Positions 8,180 through 16,908 are shown, numbered from the stretch's first letter. The stretch is DNA of 18,783 bases from JADKIH01 sp031367345 (GCA_031367345.1 JANLPR010000055.1:1-18783), one strand, 5' to 3'. Notes: generated from the sequence alone by a model not told the origin. Translations and numbers: made by a program.

Positions 8180-9454
8180 GTGAGTACGAAATCCAATTAC
8201 AGACTTTTCTTACGATTACTTGGCGAAAGTTTTTTATTTGCTTTCCAGGCCTTGAGAGTGAACAAACTGCGAACAATATTATCGCTCTTAGGAATCACCA
8301 TAGGTATCTTTGCCATCATTGCTGTATTTACAGCTACCGATGCCTTGGAAAATAAAATTAGAACAGACATTGGAACACTTGGCAACAATGTTATTTATAT
8401 ACAGAAGTGGCCATGGACACCAGAAGGCGGAAATGAATATACGTGGTGGAAATATATGAACAGACCAGATCCATCGATGCGAGAAATGATGGATGTACGG
8501 AGGCGCGTTTCTACAAGTAATTCAGTTGCATTCGCAGCCGATTTCAATGGTCAAACTATAAAATTTGGGAGCAGTTCTATTGAAAATATTCAGGTAAGTT
8601 GCGTATCGGAAGACTATGACAAAGTTCGGAACTTTGAAATAGACGACGGTCGTTTTTTTACTGAAAGTGAATTTGCCGGCGGCCGACCCTTAGCCATTCT
8701 TGGATCTGCCGTTGCCTCCGGATTATTCCGAAAAGTTTCGCCTATAGGAAAAGAAGTTACAATTAAGGGATTGAAAGTAGATGTAATTGGAATTCTCAAA
8801 AAAGAAGGAACAAGTACATTCGACAATTCTTTAGACAACATTGTTATGTTGCCGGTAAATTTTGCTCGAAACATAGTTAACCTGAAATCTAATAATGTAG
8901 ATCCGTACATTTTAGTAAGAGCGAAGGAGAACATAACCAATGGTGAAATGAAAGATGAACTTCGAGGCATAATGAGAAGCATCAGAAGGTTGAGTCCGAA
9001 AGAAACCGACGACTTTGCATTAAATGAAATAAGCATGTTAGCAAACTCATTAGATGAATTATTTAATGTATTGGGCTTAGCAGGATGGATCATAGGAGGC
9101 TTCAGTATTTTGGTAGGAGCATTTGGGATAGCAAACATTATGTTTGTATCTGTTCGTGAAAGAACTCCTTTGATTGGAATTCAGAAATCATTGGGTGCAA
9201 AAAATTATTTTATTCTACTGCAATTTTTAATTGAAGCGATGGTCCTCTGTATTTTCGGAGGCTGCCTCGGTTTAACACTTGTCTTTTTAATTGCCACAGC
9301 CATATCGGCAGCAACAGGAATGACATTTGTTTTGTCGATTAGCAATATTGCAATTGGAATCCTTATTAGCGCGGTAGTTGGAATAATTAGTGGTTACATA
9401 CCGGCTTATCAAGCAAGTCAGATGAATCCGGTTGACGCTATTAGAGCAAATTAA
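8180..9454 (+). CDS. MacB/FtsX-type ABC transporter permease
   Basis: Inner-membrane subunit of a MacB-like ABC transporter; such mechanotransmission systems act on periplasmic substrates or export peptides, lipoproteins or antimicrobials. No substrate can be read from the sequence. The 424 aa have the classic plan: an N-terminal amphipathic stretch with ALRVNKLRTILSLLGI (residues ~26-41) leading into the first membrane helix, a large periplasmic domain (about 60-280) and three C-terminal helices (about 285-315, 335-365, 380-410), ending in the typical NPVDAIRAN. The GTG start is chosen because the N-terminal family segment begins right after it, the only upstream in-frame codons before a stop at 8138 are not usual starts, and no ATG follows until well inside the conserved region. 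No ATP-binding subunit is encoded beside it, so the ATPase must come from elsewhere. Confidence 0.9.
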   Translation: MSTKSNYRLFLRLLGESFLFAFQALRVNKLRTILSLLGITIGIFAIIAVFTATDALENKIRTDIGTLGNNVIYIQKWPWTPEGGNEYTWWKYMNRPDPSMREMMDVRRRVSTSNSVAFAADFNGQTIKFGSSSIENIQVSCVSEDYDKVRNFEIDDGRFFTESEFAGGRPLAILGSAVASGLFRKVSPIGKEVTIKGLKVDVIGILKKEGTSTFDNSLDNIVMLPVNFARNIVNLKSNNVDPYILVRAKENITNGEMKDELRGIMRSIRRLSPKETDDFALNEISMLANSLDELFNVLGLAGWIIGGFSILVGAFGIANIMFVSVRERTPLIGIQKSLGAKNYFILLQFLIEAMVLCIFGGCLGLTLVFLIATAISAATGMTFVLSISNIAIGILISAVVGIISGYIPAYQASQMNPVDAIRAN

Positions 9455-9830
9455 TTTCAGCATCAAAACAACTCTATTCATTTTATTTCCATTGGTCTAC
9501 GCCTATCTTCATCTGAGTGAAAGTGGTCAAATCTGATTTAGGAAAACTTGTTCTATTGAATAAATTTATCTTTCACAGAGAAAAAATGGTTAACAAAAAA
9601 TCAAAAGCTGAATTGTTTTCAGGCAAAGAAAGGCATTATCCAATTCGCAATTTTCGACATTTTGAAAAATAAAAAACGAGACGTGCAAAATTAAATGGTA
9701 AATGAAGAGCGATTGGTTGAGAACAAAAAAGTTGAAGGTTGATAAAACAAGGTAATTACCATAGACTTTTTCAAGCATATTGTTGTATTTTTTTTATGTT
9801 TGTAGACCAATCAAAAGTCACCACATTTTT
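9455..9830. other. Gene-poor gap between the permease and the deacetylase-like gene
   Basis: About 376 bp with no recognised gene and no clear terminator hairpin. A purine-rich stretch, 9580-9760, contains a 28-codon plus-strand frame (9586-9672) with a weak promoter-like TATCTTTC at 9567-9574 and TTG at 9548-9550, 16 bp upstream. I judge this frame possible but unproven. A second 15-codon frame starts at 9695. The right end contains the promoter of the next gene. Confidence 0.55.
9795..9802 (+). promoter_or_regulatory. -7 promoter element (TATGTTTG) of the deacetylase-like gene
   Basis: An exact match to TAnnTTTG, with its last base 28 bp before the ATG at 9831. No good -33 TTTG is seen at the usual spacing. 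Its position inside the possible upstream extension of the reading frame argues for the ATG at 9831 rather than the TTG at 9780. Confidence 0.5.
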
Positions 9831-11756
9831 ATGTACAGATATACATTTCTCAATAGAGTAATTTTTTCATTAGTCTGTTTAATTGCAATTTGCCTAGGTT
9901 ACGGCTGTAGCTCCGATCGTCAAGGCGATGAAATAGGAGCATTAAATAAAAACAATTACCCTGAATCGTACGAAGTAAGGAAAAACGAGCTTTTTATAGA
10001 TGCCGGATTAAAAGGGCCTGACGATAAATCAGTATTGAACGCGCATGTTGCTACTCCGTGGTCCACCTATTCATCAGGCAGTGCCAGCAGAATGGCTATT
10101 TTATTGACAGACACGAATGCAAGTTGGCTGGGAATAGCTCATGGATTAAAAGCAATTGGGATTCCATTTTACATAACAACAGATTACAAGCGTGCGTTAC
10201 AGAGTAAAGTTGTGCTTGTTTATCCTATTATATCCGGAGCAATAATTAGTCCCGATGGATTGCAAGCATTAGCAGCACATCCAAGAAATGGTGGAACATT
10301 AATAGGTTGTCAGGTTTTAGGTGCATTGAATGAGGTCTTTGGTTTTGAAGAACCTGTTCCCAGCAAGCAACACTTTGAAATAGTTATGAATCCCGATCCA
10401 TTAAATCCAATAACGGGAGAGTTCAAAGACAAAATGGAGAAAAACATTTCTATTGGCAATAAATTAAAGTACAAAGAAACTATTGGCACCTACAGTTATT
10501 CGAAGACACGACTAGATCCAATTGCTACCTACGAAGATAAATCGGCAGCCATCACGCAACGATTTTATGAAACCGGCAGTGCGTATGCATTTGGATTCGA
10601 TTTAGGTTATTTAATTTTAAAAGGTCATAATATTCGTCACGAAGATTTCAATCGTTCTATCTCCAACAATTTCGAACCAACGATAGATGTCTTGTTAAGA
10701 ATATTAAAAAATATTTATATCGCTAGTTCACGCGATGCTGCATACATCTGTACAGTACCATACAATAAAGATGTGAGCGTTTGTATAACACATAATTTAA
10801 ATTTCAAAAAAGCATTTGATCAGGCTGAAGGTTTTGCTTTAAAAGAAAAAGCATTGGGAATACGGTCATCGTATTTTGTACAAACACGATATATTAAAGA
10901 TAAAAGAGCACCTATTTTATTTTCCGGCGACGATATTAAAAAATTGAAATCGCTTGCAGCACTAGGCATGGACATTCAAAGCAATTCGGTTAGCGGCTCA
11001 CCCTTGTTCGATCAATTTGAACAAGGTACAGGAGAAGAAATATATCCTGATTATCGGCCGTATCTTATGGCTTATGAAAAAACATATCATGGAACTATTT
11101 TCGGCGAAATGCGAGTAAGTCGTTTTTTAATTGATCATTATGTTCCGGGTAATAATACGTCTGCATTCCGTTCAACTTATCAATATGTTCCATTTGCATA
11201 TCCGCAGAGTTTAATGGCAAGTGGTTATCGTTTTAGTTCATCTGTTCCATCAAATTTAACTTTATCGCATTTCCCATTTCAGTTAAATCATAACAGAGAA
11301 TATGATTCTGAGGCGCAAACATTTGAATTTGGAGAAACAGACGACGATGAATTACCACCATTTGATTTTAACAGAGCAAAATCTGCAATAGCATTAGCTA
11401 AAAAGATTGCGAATTATGGTGGGTGTTATATTGGACAAGTTCATCCAAATGAAACAGGATGGAAGGTAGAAGAAGCCTTTGTAAAAGCAATGAAAGAAAC
11501 AGCTTGGATTGGAACAATAAAAGATTTTGGATTATGGTGGGTAGCAAGAAATGAAGTTGCTATGGACATATCAAATACAGGAAGTAAAAGAGTAGTTACG
11601 GTAAACGTACCAAAGAGAATGGAAGGTCTGGCAATTATGCTTCCACTCCGCTCTACACCCGAATCAATCGAAGGCGGAGGAAAATATTCAGTCGACGGAA
11701 AACTAGTAATTTTTGAATTAGCAGAAGGAGTGATTAAGATAACGTTGAATAATTGA
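9831..11756 (+). CDS. Exported deacetylase-like protein, active site apparently lost
   Basis: Probable envelope protein of 641 aa. The N-terminus (MYRYTFLNRV, then a hydrophobic segment at about 9-24) is a signal peptide ending in a cysteine (C26, LGYGC); the lipobox is imperfect, so lipid attachment is likely but not certain. Residues ~85-172 resemble an alpha/beta glutamine-amidotransferase-like fold (AILLTDTNASWLGIAHGLKAIG). Residues ~313-575 resemble the NodB polysaccharide deacetylase fold: ITHNLNF (319-325) sits where family members have THDxD, SNSVSGSP (384-391) where SHSxxH is expected, then FRSTY (446-450) and a retained HPN (538-540). So both acidic and both histidine positions appear substituted. 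About 60 further residues look beta-rich. The frame is also open back to a TTG at 9780, but the ATG at 9831 gives a cleaner signal peptide and lies after a -7 box. The gene stands alone and is convergent with mfd. Function unknown; binding or regulation of a glycan is possible. Confidence 0.75.
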   Translation: MYRYTFLNRVIFSLVCLIAICLGYGCSSDRQGDEIGALNKNNYPESYEVRKNELFIDAGLKGPDDKSVLNAHVATPWSTYSSGSASRMAILLTDTNASWLGIAHGLKAIGIPFYITTDYKRALQSKVVLVYPIISGAIISPDGLQALAAHPRNGGTLIGCQVLGALNEVFGFEEPVPSKQHFEIVMNPDPLNPITGEFKDKMEKNISIGNKLKYKETIGTYSYSKTRLDPIATYEDKSAAITQRFYETGSAYAFGFDLGYLILKGHNIRHEDFNRSISNNFEPTIDVLLRILKNIYIASSRDAAYICTVPYNKDVSVCITHNLNFKKAFDQAEGFALKEKALGIRSSYFVQTRYIKDKRAPILFSGDDIKKLKSLAALGMDIQSNSVSGSPLFDQFEQGTGEEIYPDYRPYLMAYEKTYHGTIFGEMRVSRFLIDHYVPGNNTSAFRSTYQYVPFAYPQSLMASGYRFSSSVPSNLTLSHFPFQLNHNREYDSEAQTFEFGETDDDELPPFDFNRAKSAIALAKKIANYGGCYIGQVHPNETGWKVEEAFVKAMKETAWIGTIKDFGLWWVARNEVAMDISNTGSKRVVTVNVPKRMEGLAIMLPLRSTPESIEGGGKYSVDGKLVIFELAEGVIKITLNN

Positions 11757-11927
11757 AGAAGTAAGAAGTAAAGGGTCAAAGGTCATTTTCTACTTACTAC
11801 TCACCAATCACTAATAGAAGTCAAGAGTTATTTTTTATACTCGCCAATCAGTGATCGCCACTTACTACTCACTACTTACTATTTACTACTCACGACTCAC
11901 TACTCACTACTCACTCTCTCATTAATT
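11757..11927. repeat. Low-complexity spacer with ACTCACT heptamers
   Basis: The whole spacer between two convergent genes is built of short variants of ACTACTCACT and relatives. The clearest part is four heptamers at 11888-11915 (ACTCACG then ACTCACT three times). GGTCA-AA-GGTCA lies near 11774-11785. TTACTACTCACCAATCAC at 11794-11811 recurs exactly at 15478-15495. No terminator hairpin with a T tract is visible. Confidence 0.75.
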
Positions 11928-14900
11928 TCAAATTTCTTTTAGGAACTCAATTGCTTCATCAACTGTTGCAATATTTTTAACTGTAAGTGAGAGTTTCGAT
12001 TTTTCTTCTTTCAATCGTACTTTGTGCGAGTTCTTCTGAACATACTTCAAAATTTTAGAAAACATTTCTGACTGATAAAAAGGCGACTGTTGATTGCTTA
12101 CAAAGTATCCAATGAAACGCATGTTTTTTAAGAGCATTTTTTCAAAACCAAGTTTCTCAGCAAGCCAACGCAAACGGATGGTCGATAATAATTCCTCGGC
12201 TTGTTTCGGAAGTGGACCAAAGCGATCTTTTAATTTATCTGCAAACTCATTCAATTTTTCCTCCGTCGAAATATTGTCAAGTTCTTTGTATAAAATTAAT
12301 CGCTCACTCACACTATTTACATAATTAGCCGGCAACAAAATTTCCATGTCAGTGTCTATCTGACAATCGCTCACGAACTTTCTTTCTGTACTTACCTCTT
12401 CAAAGATTCCGGCAAACTCAGTATCTTTTAATTCTTGAACTGCTTCATCGAGAATTTTATGATACATTTCAAAACCAATTTCAGAAATAAATCCACTTTG
12501 TTCGCCACCCAATAAATTTCCAGCGCCTCTTATATCTAAGTCACGCATCGCCACATTAAATCCTGAACCAAGATCAGAAAATTCTTCAATCGCTTTCAAT
12601 CGTTGCTTCGCTTCATTGGTAAGCACAGCCATTGGTGGCGAAAGTAAATAACAAAAGGCTTTTTTATTTGAACGTCCTACTCGACCTCTCATCTGATGTA
12701 GATCGCTCAAACCAAAATTTTGCGCTTGATTAATTAATATAGTATTTGCATTTGGAATATCTAAACCCGATTCAATAATAGTGGTGGCAACAAGTATGTC
12801 GAATTCATGTTCAATAAATTCCATAATTGTTCCTTCCAATTTTTCGCCATCCATTTGCCCATGTCCAACACCAATTCTAGCCTTAGGAACAAGCTTCTGA
12901 ATCATCCCTGCAATATCATGGATGTCTGATACACGATTATGAATAAAAAAGACTTGACCATCGCGACCCAGCTCATATTCAATTGCGTTCTTGATTATTT
13001 TTTCATTGAACGCATGCAGCTCCGTCGTTACCGGATGTCTATTCGGCGGCGGAGTATTAATAATACTCAAGTCTCTTGCACCCATCAATGAAAACTGCAG
13101 TGTTCTAGGAATCGGCGTAGCAGTAAGAGTAAGCGTATCAACATTTATTCGAAGCGCTTTTAATTTTTCTTTTGCAGCCACACCAAATTTTTGTTCTTCG
13201 TCGATGATCATTAATCCGAGATCTTTGAACTTTACATCTTTTCCTAAAAGTCGATGCGTACCAATAATAATATCAATTTTACCGTCGTTCATTTCGGCAA
13301 GCGTTTCTTTTTGCTTGGCAGCCGATTTAAATCGATTAATATAATCGACACGACACGGAAAATCTTTTAACCGATCTTTAAATGTATTGAAATGTTGCAA
13401 TGCTAAAATTGTTGTCGGAACTAAAATGGCTACTTGCTTTCCGTCTGTCACAGCTTTAAATGCAGCGCGGATGGCAATTTCCGTTTTTCCAAATCCCACA
13501 TCACCACAAATCAAACGATCCATAGGGTATTCACGTTCCATATCGCGTTTCACATCAACCGTCGATTTTACTTGATCAGGTGTATCTTCATAGATAAAAC
13601 TCGCTTCCAATTCATTCTGCAAATAAGTATCCTGTGTAAAAGCAAATCCTTTTGTAGCTTTTCGCTTAGCATAAAGTGCTATCAAATCTTTTGCAATATC
13701 TTTTACTCGCTTCTTAGTCTTTTGCTTTAAAGTAGCCCAAGTAGCAGAGCCTAGTTTATGCAATGACGGCGCAGTTCCATCTTTTCCTGTATATTTTGCT
13801 ATACGATGAAGAGAATGAATACTTACATACAAGATGTCGTTGTCTTTATAAATTAATCGCACTGCTTCCTGTGGTTTATCGTTCACGATAACCATTTCAA
13901 GTCCGGCATAACGACCAACACCATGATCAATGTGAGTTACATAATCACCGGGTTTTAAACTATAAATGTCTTTGAGAGTAAGTGCTTCATTTCTGCTATA
14001 ATTTTTCTTTAAACGAAAGCGATGATAGCGATCGAAAATCTGATGGTCGGTATAACATGCAAGTTTTAAATCATGATCTACAAAGCCTTCATGAAGCGAT
14101 AATAAAATCGTTGTGAAATTTACTTTATTCTCTAATTTATTTTTCTTCTCGAGATCTTCAAAGATAGCATAGAGACGTTCTGCTTGCTTGCTTGAATCGG
14201 CAAAAACTAGATTAGTAATTTTTTGTGCTTGATTGGCTTGTAGATTCCTTATCAGTAAATCAAAATTTTTATTGAATGATGGTTGCGGAGAAAAATAAAA
14301 TTTAAACTGCTCACCTCCTTCAAAATAATGTTTGCTTCCAAATTCAACTGTAGTTTTTTCAGTTAGCTTCTCTTCAATACTCTTTCCATTTTCAAATACA
14401 TCATCCAGTTTTGACGACGGATATGATTTACTTTCATCGACTAATTCTTTCGATTTGTTGAGATGTAAATCTATGTACGAAAAAATACCTTGAATATCTT
14501 TTGTCCAGATGGTAGTTCCGGCAGGCATAAAATCAAAAAACGATGTTCTGCTTTCTTCCAATAATTTTGTTTGAACATTTGGGATGATCGTAACATGATT
14601 CATAGATTGAACTGACAATTGCGAATCAGGATCAAACGTTCGAATACTTTCAACTTCGTCGCCAAAAAATTCTACACGAAACGGCAGTTCATTGGCGAAC
14701 GAAAAAATATCGATGATACCACCACGAACAGAAAATTCACCTGCCTGTGCTACAAAATCAACGTTTTCAAATTCATGATGCAAAAGAAATTCATTGATAA
14801 AATCGGTCGACAATTTTTCGCCGATACGAAGAGTAATAGAATTCTGTTCAAGGTTTTTCCGAGTCACTACTTTTTCAGCAATTGCTTCCGGGTAAGTAAC

Positions 14901-15263
14901 AACAATGATTGGAAAAGTTTTATTTAATCTGCTGAGTACTTCGGCACGAGAGAGAATACTTGCATTATCGGCATCTTCGAGATGAAATGTTTTTTTATAA
15001 GAAGCGGGAAAAAATAATGGTTGATTGTTTGCTAAAACATTTTCAATATTGTTTAAAAAATAAGCGGCATCTTCTCGGTCGTTCATTACAACAACATGCG
15101 ATTGATTTGTAAGCGAAGTAACGGCAGCCAAAATCATTGCATCAGCAGATCCGGCCAATCCGGAAATATGCAGGTGATGATTAATTGGTTCTTTGATTTT
15201 ATTTGCCAAAGAAACGACAAGAGGCCGGGATGTATAATATCCCAGCAATTGATTGCGATCCAT
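11928..15263 (-). CDS. mfd: Transcription-repair coupling factor Mfd
   Basis: DNA translocase that removes RNA polymerase stalled at lesions and recruits UvrA for nucleotide excision repair; cytoplasmic. The 1111-aa protein has all expected parts: a UvrB-like N-terminal region (about 1-330), the CarD-like RNA-polymerase interaction domain beginning PGDYVTHIDHGVGRYAG (~437-453), and a RecG-like helicase with Walker A GDVGFGKTE (~586-594), DEEQ (~687), TATPIPRTL (~712) and motif VI QMRGRVGR (~857-864), the downstream IESGLDIPN translocation region, and a C-terminal TRCF domain (about 950-1060). Length is slightly shorter than the ~1150 aa of E. coli Mfd. The first ATG is used; a weak TATCTTCA element lies 7 bp upstream on the minus strand (15278-15271). 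Confidence 0.98.
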   Translation of the reverse strand: MDRNQLLGYYTSRPLVVSLANKIKEPINHHLHISGLAGSADAMILAAVTSLTNQSHVVVMNDREDAAYFLNNIENVLANNQPLFFPASYKKTFHLEDADNASILSRAEVLSRLNKTFPIIVVTYPEAIAEKVVTRKNLEQNSITLRIGEKLSTDFINEFLLHHEFENVDFVAQAGEFSVRGGIIDIFSFANELPFRVEFFGDEVESIRTFDPDSQLSVQSMNHVTIIPNVQTKLLEESRTSFFDFMPAGTTIWTKDIQGIFSYIDLHLNKSKELVDESKSYPSSKLDDVFENGKSIEEKLTEKTTVEFGSKHYFEGGEQFKFYFSPQPSFNKNFDLLIRNLQANQAQKITNLVFADSSKQAERLYAIFEDLEKKNKLENKVNFTTILLSLHEGFVDHDLKLACYTDHQIFDRYHRFRLKKNYSRNEALTLKDIYSLKPGDYVTHIDHGVGRYAGLEMVIVNDKPQEAVRLIYKDNDILYVSIHSLHRIAKYTGKDGTAPSLHKLGSATWATLKQKTKKRVKDIAKDLIALYAKRKATKGFAFTQDTYLQNELEASFIYEDTPDQVKSTVDVKRDMEREYPMDRLICGDVGFGKTEIAIRAAFKAVTDGKQVAILVPTTILALQHFNTFKDRLKDFPCRVDYINRFKSAAKQKETLAEMNDGKIDIIIGTHRLLGKDVKFKDLGLMIIDEEQKFGVAAKEKLKALRINVDTLTLTATPIPRTLQFSLMGARDLSIINTPPPNRHPVTTELHAFNEKIIKNAIEYELGRDGQVFFIHNRVSDIHDIAGMIQKLVPKARIGVGHGQMDGEKLEGTIMEFIEHEFDILVATTIIESGLDIPNANTILINQAQNFGLSDLHQMRGRVGRSNKKAFCYLLSPPMAVLTNEAKQRLKAIEEFSDLGSGFNVAMRDLDIRGAGNLLGGEQSGFISEIGFEMYHKILDEAVQELKDTEFAGIFEEVSTERKFVSDCQIDTDMEILLPANYVNSVSERLILYKELDNISTEEKLNEFADKLKDRFGPLPKQAEELLSTIRLRWLAEKLGFEKMLLKNMRFIGYFVSNQQSPFYQSEMFSKILKYVQKNSHKVRLKEEKSKLSLTVKNIATVDEAIEFLKEI

Positions 15264-15450
15264 AAGTTGGTGAAGATACTAATTTCAAAACATTGATTCG
15301 CACAAATCAATCAACAGAAAAAAGATTAAAGCTCAAATGAAAGAATGCTAAAAACAGGCATCCAAACTTTTGATTTTGTCAGCCTAAAGAATTAATATGT
15401 ATTTAAGCAAGAATATAAAATTGAGTAGCTAAAAACGGTCAACCTTTTTT

Positions 15451-15546
15451 AGGCATTGTCATTTTTTTACTTACTAATTACTACTCACCAATCACCTATT
15501 TATTACAGGCATTGTCATTTTTTTACTTACTAATTACTACTCACCA
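15451..15546. repeat. Exact 40-bp direct repeat, 56-bp period, before the fbp stop
   Basis: The 40-bp block at 15451-15490 recurs without a mismatch at 15507-15546, separated by 16 bp. Both copies start AGGCATTGTC and end CTACTCACCA, and the following bases (ATCACCTATTT versus CTCACCTACTT) are also alike, so this is a recent tandem duplication of about 56 bp. It lies 5 bp beyond the fbp stop. The first copy shares TTACTACTCACCAATCAC (15478-15495) with 11794-11811. The rest of the spacer up to mfd (15264-15450) shows nothing recognisable. Confidence 0.95.
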
Positions 15547-15551
15547 CTCAC

Positions 15552-16577
15552 CTACTTAGCTTCCACCTGCGAATATTTCGCCATAAACTCTTCCGCCATC
15601 GTAACCATATCGGCCGAGCCAATAAAAAGTGGTGTGCGTTGATGCAGTGATGTAGGTTGCAATTCTACAATACGTTTAAAACCATTCGACGCTTTACCTC
15701 CTGCTTGCTCAATAATAAAAGCGAGCGGATTACATTCATAAAGCAAACGAAGTTTTCCTTTTGGCGATTTGTGAGTTGAAGGATAAATAAATATTCCTCC
15801 TTTTAAAAGATTACGATGGAAATCGGCAACTAAAGAACCAATATAACGCGACGAATATGGACGACTAGTTTTACTGTCTTCTACCTGACAATATTTTATG
15901 TATTGTTTTACACCATCAGGAAAATGAACATAATTACCTTCATTAATCGAATACAAAATACCATTGCGCGGGCATTTCATATCAGGATGAGAAAGACAAA
16001 ATTCACCGATGCTTGGGTCAAGTGTAAAACCATTTACTCCCTTGCCGGTTGTATAAACCAACATCGTTGACGAACCATAGATTACATAACCTGCAGCAAT
16101 TTGATCGACTCCACGTTGCAAATAATCTTTTTCCTCAACAATTCCGGAAAAAGAAGTACGACGATAAATTGAAAAAATAGTACCAATAGCAACGTTAACA
16201 TCAATATTCGAAGAACCATCAAGAGGATCAACACAAACAACGTATTTGGCATTCTTACTTACGAAAGAATCAATTTGCACGAGTCCTTCGTTTTCTTCAG
16301 AAGCAACAGCACATGTTTCTCCGCCGGCACTCAATGCAGCAATGAATTGTTCGTTGGCAAAAACATCTAATTTCTTTACCGACTCGCCTTGAATATTGAT
16401 CGTACCATACTCACCAAGAATATCTGCTAAGCCCGCTTTATTCACTTCTCTATTTACAATTTTAGCGGCAATACCAATGTCTCTTAAAAGTCGTGATAAT
16501 TCGCCTTTAGCATAAGGAAAATCTGTTTGGCGCTCAATAATAAACTGGCCGAGAGTTACTACTTTATTCATCTTCAT
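15552..16577 (-). CDS. fbp: Fructose-1,6-bisphosphatase, class I
   Basis: Hydrolyses fructose-1,6-bisphosphate to fructose-6-phosphate, the committed step of gluconeogenesis, in the cytoplasm. The 341-aa length is normal for class I. The metal-binding signature DPLDGSSN is at 117-124, with ASEENEG (92-98) upstream, PYSSRYIGSLVADFHRNL in the substrate region, and LYECNPLAFIIEQAGGKA near the end. Two in-frame ATGs, 16577 and 16571, are both plausible starts; a -7 box at 16592-16599 lies 14 or 20 bp upstream, so the second ATG would give a somewhat longer leader. Divergent from serA. Confidence 0.97.
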   Translation of the reverse strand: MKMNKVVTLGQFIIERQTDFPYAKGELSRLLRDIGIAAKIVNREVNKAGLADILGEYGTINIQGESVKKLDVFANEQFIAALSAGGETCAVASEENEGLVQIDSFVSKNAKYVVCVDPLDGSSNIDVNVAIGTIFSIYRRTSFSGIVEEKDYLQRGVDQIAAGYVIYGSSTMLVYTTGKGVNGFTLDPSIGEFCLSHPDMKCPRNGILYSINEGNYVHFPDGVKQYIKYCQVEDSKTSRPYSSRYIGSLVADFHRNLLKGGIFIYPSTHKSPKGKLRLLYECNPLAFIIEQAGGKASNGFKRIVELQPTSLHQRTPLFIGSADMVTMAEEFMAKYSQVEAK

Positions 16578-16591
16578 AGGGGTTGTGATTG

Positions 16592-16599
16592 CAAAACTA
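16592..16599 (-). promoter_or_regulatory. -7 promoter element (TAGTTTTG) of fbp
   Basis: On the minus strand this reads TAGTTTTG, an exact TAnnTTTG match, 14 bp before the first fbp ATG. The nearest upstream TTG is too far (about 34 bp) to be a normal -33 box. Confidence 0.5.
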
Positions 16600-16647
16600 A
16601 CATTTGGCGGTAAAAGTTACAGCTTTATTCCTACAACATTCCGGGAA

Positions 16648-16662
16648 GCTTGATAATCAAGC
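16648..16662. promoter_or_regulatory. 15-bp palindrome GCTTGATAATCAAGC
   Basis: A perfect inverted repeat of 7-bp arms around one central base, 71 bp upstream of fbp. Its size and position suit a dimeric regulator, but no regulator is identified. Confidence 0.45.
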
Positions 16663-16879
16663 ACTTTTGACTGTGTCTAATTCAACCAAAAAGAGTATTT
16701 TGCTCCTTAAATGCAATACCCTCAATGGCAAATAGGCTTAGTTATTTTTTTCAAAATATCAGATCATCATCATTTTAAGCTTTTGCTCAAGCTAATTCTT
16801 CATAAAACTATTCATTCGGGATGGATTATAATCGCTCTTCATCACTCAAAAAGAGAAGCATTAAAATGGAATGAATGTT

Positions 16880-16887
16880 TATCTTCG
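16880..16887 (+). promoter_or_regulatory. -7-like element (TATCTTCG) of serA
   Basis: Matches TAnnTTTG except for C at the seventh base, and is followed by CCCC as is common in this phylum. It ends 21 bp before the serA ATG. No -33 TTG at normal spacing. Confidence 0.4.
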
Positions 16888-16908
16888 CCCCTATCACATT
16901 ATTGAATT

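Larger units (their letters stand above)
16578..16908. other. Divergent fbp/serA intergenic region
   Basis: 331 bp with no supported gene. It contains a good fbp -7 box at the left, a 15-bp palindrome at 16648-16662 and a serA -7-like box at the right. A 64-codon open frame at 16711-16905 has no recognisable protein features and covers the likely serA promoter, so I do not call it a gene. Confidence 0.6.

Noticed and set aside
8614..9138. 174-codon open frame opposite the permease
   Set aside because: It lies wholly inside the permease on the other strand, and its sequence has no family features.
9780..9830. TTG start adding 17 residues to the deacetylase-like protein
   Set aside because: It puts polar and cysteine-rich residues before the signal peptide and overlaps an exact -7 box; the ATG at 9831 fits better.
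16711..16905. 64-codon open frame before serA
   Set aside because: No recognisable family or composition, and it covers the probable serA promoter.
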